Positions 55,974-64,000 of a DNA stretch of 64,000 bases are shown piece after piece. The stretch spans positions 2,409,501 through 2,473,500 of the forward strand of contig JAEILZ010000009.1 in assembly GCA_018873225.1 (NCBI GenBank), written 5' to 3'. Every line of letters begins with the position of its first letter. Position 1 is the stretch's first letter. Position numbers and translations under genes: made by a program. The notes beneath the pieces were generated by a model. The model ran no database searches. It saw only the letters and a program-made list of their open reading frames with translations, and was not told the DNA's origin. This DNA is from [Phialemoniopsis] sp. UDSM-2020. Lineage: Eukaryota > Ascomycota > Sordariomycetes > Thyridiales > Thyridiaceae.

Positions 55974-57907
55974 TCAATAGGTATAGTCTACAGGCACATT
56001 TCTAGCCCAGTACTGGTAGAACTGAGGCTTCTTCCGCCCCTTGACCAGATCCTCAATCGCACTGCCGTACTTGACAAGTGTCGCCTCACTCCACGCCGTC
56101 CCGATCAGCGAGATGCCCACAGGAATGCTGTAAGCATTCACACCGATAGGCATCGTTACCATCGGGTATCCCGCCGTAGCCGGCAGGTTCGTCGCCCCGC
56201 TGCCAGACGGCACGAGCAGAGCGTCGAGCTGCACGCTCGTGCCATTAGGGTACGTATACGCCAGCGCGGCATCGATACCCTCCGTCCGCGATACTTTGTT
56301 CAAATACTCAATGCACTCGTAGTACGACGCGTTCATGGCGCCCTTGGTGGCCGCGCTATCTAGAAATGCGTCCTGCCCGGACTTAAACCCCGCCACCGTG
56401 CCCGGCACACCGCCCTCGACGCCCGTGTACTTCTCGTTGAAGGCGATAATGTCCTCGATAGACCTTACGTTGGTGTTGTTTAGCTCAGAAAGGTAGTCTC
56501 GGATGTTGTTGTAAAAGTCGACGTTGACCCTGTAAATCGGCGTCTCGAGCGGGCTAGGCCCCGTGGCCCAAGTCCATCCGCTCGGCGAGAGCACCTCCTT
56601 GTAGTGCGGGAACTCGGTGCCGTTGATGATCTCAGCTCCGGCCTCGCGCAGGCGCTCTACCACGGCAAGCAGCTGCGGCAGGTCGGCCTTGTTGCCCGTC
56701 TGGTTCCACAGCGAGGACCAAGGGATGCCGAACCTCGCGCCGCGCAGGGCATCCTTATCAGCCAGGAACTGCGTGTACTTGCCGTCCGTCGGCACACCCT
56801 TTTGCGCGAGAGTATAGTTGTCGCGCGCATCGACACCGACAATAGCTTCGAGCGCATGAACTGCGTCCCGGAAGGTACGCCCGAAGGTGCCGACCGTGTC
56901 CTGGTGGATCGACTCGGGCACCACGCCGGCGCGCGAGGTTAGCCCGACCGTCGGCTTAAACCCGACGACCGAGGCTCTGCGCGCGGGCCCGATGACGCTG
57001 CCATCCGTCTCGGTGCCGAGCGCGAAGGGGATCATGTTGGCGGCGACAGCCTGCGCTGAGCCCGAGGACGAGCCGCCGGGGGCGGAAGACAGGTTGTAGG
57101 CGTTGCGAGCCTGGCCGCCGCGCGCCGAGTACCCTGACGACTTGGAGTTGGAGCGCATCGAGGCCCACTCGTCGAGGGTGGATTTGCCGAGCAGCACGGC
57201 GCCGCTTTTGCGGAGGAGCTTGACGACGTGGGCGTCGCGAGGCACGATGGAGCCCAGGAGGGCGTAGGAGCCGGCTGTCGTTTCCATCTTGTCTTTGGTG
57301 GCGATGTTATCCTTCAAATCAGTAGGTCAGCTTGAATGGTAATCCTTTGCAAATTTGCAGGTGAATGGGGCAAGACGTACCTTGACAACGAAAGGGATAC
57401 CGTGCAGAGGTCCGCGGACAGTCCCGGTGGCGCGCTCATTATCAAGTTGGTCGGCGATGAGGAGGGCATCTGGGTTGATCTCGAGCATGGCACTAAGACA
57501 CACAAGAAAATGTCAGCATCTTCCCGAGAAAACAGAATTACATAGCAACCGTACTTGACGTATTCATTCAACTGCAAAATGCGACCCAGGTAACATTTTG
57601 TCAGCTGGCGCGACGTCAACTGGCCACTGGTCATCCACCGCTGTATGTCGTCTATGGTCGCCTCTTCCAGGGCCAACCCATGGCAGTCGATCATAGGAAA
57701 GGGGTTCTTCCAGCATGACTTGGGAACCTGGGTGCCGTTGGGGTTACTCCAAAAGGTAGCTCCTGGCGCAGGGAAGTATGTTCCATCCGCTGCAGGATAG
57801 GGAGCGTCAAGATCCAGTGCCGTGGCGAGGCCCCGGGCCACGGCAACACCTTCCGTCACCTGGCTATAGGCCAGGAGGCTGAGACCAGATGCTGCGAGTT
57901 TCCACAT
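55974..57907 (-). CDS. Secreted amidase-signature enzyme
   Basis: Three minus-strand exons, 57907-57555, 57492-57381 and 57311-55974, giving 600 residues with all phases closed. The start MWKLAASGLSLLAYSQ gives a signal peptide; the upstream ATG at 57973 adds 22 polar residues. The amidase-signature triad is visible: Lys in IPFVVKDNIATKDK (across the second splice), the cis-Ser in APGGSSSGSAQAV and the nucleophile Ser in GTETDGSVIGPAR. The order and spacing match the family (Lys-cis-Ser-Ser). The N-terminal 70 residues, with CWKNPFPMIDCHGL, are an extension typical of fungal secreted members. It hydrolyses an amide bond in an unknown substrate. The neighbouring serine hydrolase, also secreted, lies downstream on the same strand, so joint use on external substrates is possible but inferred. 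Confidence 0.94.
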
Positions 57908-59183
57908 GGCTGGAATAAGGTTGGCATGTGGGTGTGTACGTTCCAGTCGCTCGGGACGCTTGCCATGTGGCAACCCCAGTATACTTGTATCCTTGCATCA
58001 TTACACATCGAGACTCTTGCCAGCCGGTACCGGTGGACGATCGAGCTTAGCGGGTGCGAAAGACAAAAAAACAGGGCTAGAAATTAGGTATCCTGCGTTT
58101 CTTCGCGCAACCTCTCCGAAGAGACCGAGTCGATAACAAAGTTGGCATTGGCGCTGAGCGCTAACAACGAGAGACAGCACGCTTGGCTACAAATGGCCCT
58201 AGAAGCTCTCAATTGCGGGCAACACGATCCACATCTAAGGTCGTCGTGAGAGATAAGGAAGATAGCAAGATAACGGGCGAAGCAGAAAGCTGCACTATGT
58301 GGAGATATCATGGCTTGGCAAGCGACGCCGGAGGTTTGGCGACGAAGCGAAAAGATACGGAACTTATTCGACATTCAGATCTAGGTGAATATCATATCTC
58401 GAAGGCTGTCAGAGTCCGCCCTCAAAAGGCCCGGCCGTTCTTTAGCGGGGACGGGCTCCGGCCGGTACGGGGCTCGGCGGCAGGACGGCACTCCAGCAGT
58501 GGGGCTTGGTTCCGGACATGGTCAAATTGACGTGATGCGCGACTTGACACGCAACGCAGACAACAAACAAAGATACTAGCCATGAAACGCTTGGGTCCAA
58601 TCGGTCATTCGGGAACATCTCCTCACTTTTGTGTGTGTCCAGCTGGCTGTTGGGTTCTACGTGCATTTTTCATGTCGGGACCGAAGGCCCAATGGAACAG
58701 GGCGGTGCTGCTTGCAAATGGGGCGCCTGCAACTGATCCCGGTCAAGTGGCAGATGCGCATTAGAAGCCCCTCCCAGCGATTCCATGGGTGTAGAACACA
58801 AGACCTGAGACCATACTTCACAAGAAAAGCAAGAGAAAGAGAAATCAACAAGATTTAGAGAGTCCGGCGGCTCCAAGTATGTTTTGACTTGATCAATTGC
58901 CTCACGAGAGGCTGTTGGTCCTCTCGATTGTTGAGCTGTCGCCGAGGTGCACGTCCGCACTCTTGGCAACTCTGACAAGCGCTGGGGAAATTCTAGCGTC
59001 GACTGACTTGCACAGCCGCCATCTGCCTTGCCATCGGCCCCTGCATGCGGAGGGGTCCCAAGATGGTAGGGCTCCTCCGACAGTATCCATCTCAAAAGCA
59101 CTGGTTGCCCGCTACATTCAGAAAGCAATCATAATGTTTTGTAGACACCTTCAAGTGAGGTCATCGCATCGCAGCCAAGCATC
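57908..59183. other. Intergenic region
   Basis: Divergent upstream region of the amidase and of the Cys/His-rich gene at 59184. Short frames only; nothing recognised. Confidence 0.5.
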
Positions 59184-60142
59184 ATGAGTGGCATGGAAAT
59201 TGCCCTCGTGGCCCTCGTCCCAGCCATCATCTCCGCCTGCGCCGACATCGCCAGCGAATACAGAGTCTGGCGCAAGCGGAAGCGTGAGCGATCGGAGCAG
59301 AAGCAGAACTTGTCGCTGCAAAAATCTCTGCGCGGGAATGGACAGGCGATACAAAGCGAGTACGACGAGGATGTCCGGCGGCTCGGGAGTGCGTTTCAGC
59401 GAGGAGATGGTGAGCACTACCCATGCATCGCCGCAATGATTCGAGATCTCATGTACTCACACATATCGCAGCCATCGCTCGTGAAGCACTAAAGGACCAT
59501 CTCATAGTCCTCCAGACAACAGTGATTTCGCTCCTCCGAGGACAGCAAGACAACCCGCTCAACCTGATCCATCCCAACCACGTCTCCCTCTCGCAGCAAT
59601 CCACAGCAACGCGCAAGAGTGTCGTCAATTCACTCGCGCAGCAGTACCAGCGCCTCGCCCAAGCCGCTCCCATCGAGCGGCCCGTCCCCGCGAGCAACGC
59701 CGTGGTCAGGCAGACTAGCAGTAATAACAACTGCCGCGGCCAGGTCGACCGCATCAACTGGGTGCTCATCGGGTGCCGCGAATGCGAGTGGCGGTGCAAC
59801 TTCAACGAGGACAACTGGGTGACCAAGGACGGCGTGCTGCTCGACCGGCAGGCCGCCTGGGACCAATTTCACTTCCAAAAGGCGCGCCCGTACTGCAGCG
59901 GGTGGAGGTGTTTTCTCTGCAGCGACGTCGAGTTCTACTCCTCAGGCGGCTTCTCGTGGTTTGAGAAGGATTATGGGCACGCAGAGAAGAGTACGAAGGA
60001 TATGCTCAAGCATCTGAAGCGGGAGCATTACTATGACGAGGTCCGAGGCGTCATACCGAAGAGCGGGACGCCGGCGAAGGATGCGTTTGATAAGGCCGAG
60101 GACTTTGTCAAGGAGATGGGGTCGGCTTTTGGACTACGATGA
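59184..60142 (+). CDS. Hypothetical Cys/His-rich protein (298 aa)
   Basis: Two exons, 59184-59409 and 59472-60142, with a 62-nt intron (GTGAGC to TCGCAG). The joined protein has 298 residues. The N-terminus MSGMEIALVALVPAIISACADIASEY is hydrophobic and may be a membrane anchor or amphipathic helix. It is followed by a basic helix (RVWRKRKRERSEQKQ). The C-terminal half contains GCRECEWRC, YCSGWRCFLCSD and HLKREHYYDEV, which resemble zinc ligands of a C2H2-like or novel zinc-binding fold, but no named domain fits. Similar anchor-plus-zinc-like proteins are common and uncharacterised in filamentous ascomycetes. It lies 730 bp upstream of the repeat-peptide gene on the same strand. No functional link can be shown. 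Confidence 0.7.
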
Positions 60143-60871
60143 AGGAGCCTAATGGATTTGATGAATTGTGTAGGCGCGAAGGCCTAGGTTCTTTGAGCCG
60201 GGTGACGAGGACGACACGAAAGCCCTGTCATCACGGACATCTTCGACAGGTAGATAGCGATGAGATAATCAACATACCCTTCGACGCAATCAACGTGAAC
60301 GATGCCCCTTGTTTCGTATGACGCAAAAACTAGCCGGACTGCATCAAAGCCACCGTACCGAATCAAAGGGGCAACAAGGTTGGGCGGTTTAGGATATGCA
60401 GTTTTGGTGTAGGCTATTCACGAGCGCGCTTCCTAGTTCAGAACCCGGTGTGATACACACTGTGACCCTCATCGTGAATAGTGTGCTCAGAGTTGCATCC
60501 CATAGTCCAATCGCGAAGTGCGTGGGCTTTCTGCAGCCTCGTCTTTGGAAAGAGATCTGCAGCATCGGGGCTACCGTGTTTCGCATAGGCTACACCATGG
60601 CCGCCACTCCCTTTGATATCGCACCCACTGGGTGGGCCTCCTATGAGACCAAGTAGCCTAACGAGATATCAATTTGGACACTTGAGCAAGTAGAGATTGC
60701 AAAGTATTGCCTACTTACGCTTGCAATAACGCATAGCAGTAAGACTACTATAAAACAAGACTCTGCTTTCCCATCTCATGACCAAGAAGCGAAGTTGTCT
60801 TCTTCTCAACAAGCAACTCTATCTATCAACCTTAAGTGAGCTACACTCATTCATCTTCAGGATACTTCAAC
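60143..60871. promoter_or_regulatory. Upstream region of the repeat-peptide gene
   Basis: No protein gene is supported. A good TATA box lies at 60749-60755, and a C/T/A-rich leader precedes the ATG at 60872. Confidence 0.5.
60749..60755 (+). promoter_or_regulatory. TATA box of the repeat-peptide gene
   Basis: TATAAAA, 117 bp upstream of the chosen ATG. This fits a strongly or conditionally expressed gene with a leader of roughly 80-90 nt. Confidence 0.5.
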
Positions 60872-61354
60872 ATGCGCTTCGGTAGACTGTCTATCAGATC
60901 CCTAGCCATGCCCCTTGTCTCAGTTCTGGCTGCTCCCGTGGCATCCGATGAGATTCAGGCTAGGGACGACGCAGGTACGTCTTCTTTCTTACTACAGATC
61001 CCTACGAGCGACAACATTAAGACGTCCAGGCTAACTGATGGTTCCTCTATAGTCAAGAGCGGCATCCACATCCTACCCTCTTGGAAAGCCCACACGAGAG
61101 AGTCGGCCGATGAGGAGAAGGGTATCAAGGTCCTCCCTTCATGGAACAGAAACACTGCCGAGGAAGAACACCACTTCAAGGTTCTTCCGTCGTGGAAGCG
61201 AGGGACTACGGAAGCAGAACACGGCATCAAGGTCCTTCCATCATGGAGGCGCGAGGAAGCTGGGGAAGAGCATCACGTCAAGGTCTTACCTTCCTGGAAG
61301 AGGGATGAGGCTGACGAGACGCCTGATGTGCACATACTGCCCTCGTGGAAGTAA
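60872..61354 (+). CDS. Secreted repeat-peptide precursor with Kex2-type sites (134 aa)
   Basis: Two exons, 60872-60974 and 61053-61354. The 78-nt intron (GTACGT, GCTAAC branch, TATAG) is a multiple of three and stop-free, so the unspliced frame is also open. The start MRFGRLSIRSLAMPLVSVLA gives a signal peptide ending near APVAS (residue 25). Six octapeptides follow at residues 39-46, 59-66, 76-83, 93-100, 110-117 and 127-134: IHILPSWK, IKVLPSWN, FKVLPSWK, IKVLPSWR, VKVLPSWK, VHILPSWK. Periods are 20, 17, 17, 17 and 17 residues. KR, RR and KR follow copies 3, 4 and 5. Spacers are acidic with X-Ala pairs (EEAGEE, DEADE) like Ste13-trimmed pheromone spacers. This is the layout of an alpha-pheromone or kexin-processed peptide precursor, with expected peptides ending LPSW. 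The core matches no pheromone known to me. Confidence 0.85.
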   Translation: MRFGRLSIRSLAMPLVSVLAAPVASDEIQARDDAGTSSFLLQIPTSDNIKTSRLTDGSSIVKSGIHILPSWKAHTRESADEEKGIKVLPSWNRNTAEEEHHFKVLPSWKRGTTEAEHGIKVLPSWRREEAGEEHHVKVLPSWKRDEADETPDVHILPSWK

Positions 61355-62507
61355 AGGATAACCTTGATCTGCGATGTCAATTTCGAGGTCCAGATGTCTT
61401 TTTCTGAGCCAGATGGGCTTTCGAGGCACGAAAATAGAGGGGATTGCTTTGGTGACGTAGTCTAGGCGAGGGATTCACGTGCGGTCATACGATTATATAT
61501 CTTATTCGTTTTCAGTGATTATTGGAATTATATTCCTACTTGCCGAATGGCTGGTCCCGAGGACAGATCAACCGTACAGCCAAACTTGGTGGCGATTTCA
61601 AGGTCCGAGCTCAACTCACGAACGACTATACGCAAAGAACATCGACGGAAATGGCAGCATTCTTATCCTAAGGCCAATAAGTGTACTTTTCAACATGGAG
61701 TTGTGTTTCTCGTGATTTTGGGTGTCTGCTAATGTAATAATGCAAAATGCTGCAGCCTCATCTTGCTGTCCAGAGGCAAAGTGCAGGCAGTAGTCATCCC
61801 TAGCAGTATGATGCCAGCCAGTCACAGCGTAGCAAGGCGCCCGGTGCCTAGGTGGTTGGCCGGTCCGGCCTGATTGAGACGGCGTGTCTCATGCATAGCG
61901 ACTAGGGTAGATGTACGAAAGTAGCTCACTCAGCTTCACATGGCAAAAAGCAGGCGGACTGGTGTCGACAGGCAGGTCACGGGACGAGAGTGAGGGGTAA
62001 AGAGCAGGGTGGCGTGGTGCTGGTGTGCGAGGCTCGCCCCAGCCGCTGTCTCGAGGGATGTGTGTGTGGGAGACTGCAGGACGTGGTTGGGTGGCAAGGA
62101 GCAGGAATGAAGAGGGGAAGCGAGTCGCGGGTGCGGAGACGGGGTGGTGGCCTGGTGTGTGTCAGGGCGGCAGATCTCCATGGGATCAATCGAGCAGGGG
62201 GACAAGAGCACAGTGATGGCACGAAGCAGTCAATGGAAAGGATAGTTGCATCATAAATGGATTTCATTTGAATATCATCGCTGCGTGTGAACACAAGCGA
62301 CAGCAACTAGATAACATTCCGCAGTCCTCGACAGCGAGGTACTTGTGCGTAAGTGCGATAACGAGCAGGTCTTAATCTGCCGTCATTTGATGAGAGCTTA
62401 CAGGTCCCCTGTGACACCATCGTCGACAGGGAGTGAGGTAAATGCGCATGAAAAATGCAAATCAAAATCAATCAGAACAACAGCACAGAACTCCGAATCC
62501 ATCAGTC
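61355..62507. other. Intergenic region
   Basis: Contains the 3' flanks of the repeat-peptide gene and of the small minus-strand protein. Short frames only, including one at 61479-61715 with a hydrophobic start that has no further support. Confidence 0.5.
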
Positions 62508-62825
62508 TCATGATGGAGTGATGCGGTCGATGCTCTTCTTGATGTTGGTGTCGACCCTCTTGGCGACCTTCTCGAGGGGCAGGCGCTCGTCGACCCGCTG
62601 GACGGTGCGCTCGACGCGGGGCGCGACCCTCTGGATGCCGCGCTCGGCGGCCGGGCTGAAGTAGTTGATGTTGCGCTCCCACCGGGGCGCCCATTTCGCC
62701 GTCTGCTTGGCGAGGCGCTGGTCGGCGCCCGGGAAGATCATGTAGAAGGGGGCAAAGGCGCCGACGCCGGCGATGCTGAAGGACAGCAGCTCGGTGCGGC
62801 CTGGGCGGGGGATGCGAACGGGCAT
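62508..62825 (-). CDS. Small single-TM protein (105 aa), possibly mitochondrial
   Basis: Single minus-strand exon. I chose the ATG at 62825 (MPVRIPRPGRTELL); the upstream in-frame ATG at 62897 adds 24 residues of His and Thr from a CA-rich leader. The protein has a basic N-terminus, one membrane segment at about residues 12-32 (ELLSFSIAGVGAFAPFYMIF), and then an amphipathic, Arg-rich helical tail (AAERGIQRVAPRVERTVQRV). The basic N-terminus before a single hydrophobic segment suits an inner-membrane or other organelle protein. No family is recognised and the localisation is inference. The intact frame, good start context and clean domain layout support it as a gene. Confidence 0.65.
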   Translation of the reverse strand: MPVRIPRPGRTELLSFSIAGVGAFAPFYMIFPGADQRLAKQTAKWAPRWERNINYFSPAAERGIQRVAPRVERTVQRVDERLPLEKVAKRVDTNIKKSIDRITPS

Positions 62826-64000
62826 TTTTGGTGTGTGGTGGGTGGTATTTGTGTGGGTGTGTGAGTGAGATAAAGGGGGAATATGTCGTTTGGACACGAA
62901 GAGCTATTAATGTGTCTGTTTTTGAAAGTTGTCAGAAGTCCGTTTAACGATGGATGTCTATTGTGTGGTTGCGATGGTGATGGGATTGAAAGAGCACAAG
63001 AGGACCACAAGCAGGGAAATTGGGCCAGCTTGGGAAGCTGCGGTGAGGGGGCATTTGAAAAGGAGCAGGTGGCGATGACTCGTATCGCTGGTGTGTCCAA
63101 TTGGCAGCTACGTACCTGTGACAGTGTGTCCTTGTTGTTGTGACGATATGAGAGTATGCTGGTCCCTGATATCCTTTTGATGTTGCCGTCTATCAAATGC
63201 GAGACTGGATAGGAAAATAGTATAGACAGAGAGCTCTTTTCTCAATGTGTAATAATTCAAAAGAAGATGCGACAGGATCAATCCTGATGGAGGGAGCGGG
63301 AGAGCAGCTGCCTTTTAAATGACAAGGCCCTGAACCAGGAATCTGGGGCAGTCAACGCAAGAGATGGTGCGGGCAAGACATTGATTGGATTGAGCGAGTT
63401 GCTTGCCCAGCTCCAAGGAGGGTTGGGATCGCAGGCGACTCGCTGGCAGAGGCACGCAATGATCGTCCCGTCTCACTTTGAATCTCCTGGCGCTCATCCG
63501 CCCTCTTTCTCTGTGACGCTACCTAACGCCGTAAGGATGTCTCTCTCCCATTTCTGGTGGCGTATGCGTCGGTCTCTGCCACATGCTTGGCTGGCAAAGA
63601 CGGCAGCAGCCCAAAACCCTGCCTTGGGAGCCCACACGCACACAACCACGTACGGCGAATACGTCTGGCTCGCTGGACAATTGAACAGTCGGGGCCCCTT
63701 GCTGGCGTATGTGTGCTGCGCGCGCCCCTTGTCCCCCAAAAACAATCCCCGGAAAGCGGGGTTACCAGGTTACATCGCTGCCACGACGCCCAATCACAGG
63801 CACACCACTCGACGTCACAAACAGTCCAGATCATCCGTTGGCATTGGGATTATTGTCTCATTTAGCAGCGAGCGAATCCCAAAACGTGCAGGGCCCTTGC
63901 AAGGAGGGGTAGGGGAAGGAGGGAGAGGCTGTGCGCGAAATAACCACAGACAGATGTCTGGTCGCATCGAGGACCATCGATAGTCGGCCGTCGCTGTGGT
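62826..64000. other. Upstream region to window end
   Basis: Promoter side of the small TM protein gene. A 200-codon plus frame at 63381-63983 has no domain and a composition typical of non-coding GC-rich sequence. No gene is accepted here, though one may start beyond the window. Confidence 0.45.

Noticed and set aside
60836..61354. Repeat-peptide frame read without splicing, from the ATG-like start at 60836
   Set aside because: The ATG at 60872 gives a proper signal peptide, and the 60975-61052 segment has donor, branch and acceptor sequences of a normal intron.
63381..63983. 200-codon plus-strand frame at the window end
   Set aside because: No signal peptide, domain or splice pattern; composition like non-coding sequence.
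1..64000. CRISPR array, rRNA operon or bacterial-type operon
   Set aside because: No regularly spaced direct repeats with unique spacers and no rRNA signature; the genes have fungal introns.

Overview
The window is nuclear DNA from a filamentous ascomycete (Pezizomycotina, most likely Sordariomycetes). This rests on short GT-AG introns of about 47-90 nt with branch sites of the CTAAC/CTGAC type, two Zn2Cys6 transcription factors, a fungal NACHT NTPase, a SirQ-like reductase, a DUF6606/DUF3638/DUF3645 giant protein and several small secreted proteins. No rRNA gene, confident tRNA or CRISPR array was seen. Exon joins were worked out by hand, and reading-frame phase closes for every spliced model except one reported break.

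Layout: (1) 0.5-7.1 kb: a Cys-containing hypothetical protein, a macro-domain ADP-ribose hydrolase, an O-methyltransferase divergent from a Zn2Cys6 regulator, and a six-cysteine secreted protein. (2) 7.1-10.1 kb: no recognisable gene. (3) 10.1-23.2 kb: a secreted S41-type peptidase and a ~3155-residue DUF6606/DUF3638/DUF3645 protein. (4) 23.5-30 kb: a disturbed zone with a 5'-truncated secreted-protein remnant, a five-exon cupin gene, a possible Pol III relic, a Q/P-rich hypothetical protein, an inverted dispersed repeat pair and a polypurine tract. (5) 30-35 kb: an unrecognised 195-residue protein, an AflR-like Zn2Cys6 regulator and a 14-TM MFS exporter, with a small transposon carrying 39-bp terminal inverted repeats upstream of the exporter. 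(6) 36.7-46 kb: housekeeping-type genes (small membrane protein, XAP5, METTL16-type methyltransferase, SirQ-like reductase, AAA ATPase). (7) 48.6-58 kb: a NACHT NTPase, then a secreted serine beta-lactamase-like hydrolase and a secreted amidase on the same strand. (8) 59-64 kb: a Cys/His-rich hypothetical protein, a secreted repeat-peptide precursor and a small one-TM protein.

The most interesting item is the 134-residue secreted precursor at 60872-61354. It carries six copies of an octapeptide of the type [I/V/F][K/H][V/I]LPSW[K/R/N], spaced 17-20 residues apart. Dibasic Kex2-type sites follow three copies, and acidic spacers contain X-Ala dipeptides. The core is kept while its codons differ, so selection acts on the peptide. 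This is the architecture of an alpha-pheromone or kexin-processed repeat peptide, but the core is not the canonical ascomycete alpha-pheromone. Other notable points are the small transposon upstream of the efflux pump, a 16-bp CGG palindrome in the O-methyltransferase/regulator promoter, and a one-base frame break near the end of the giant gene.
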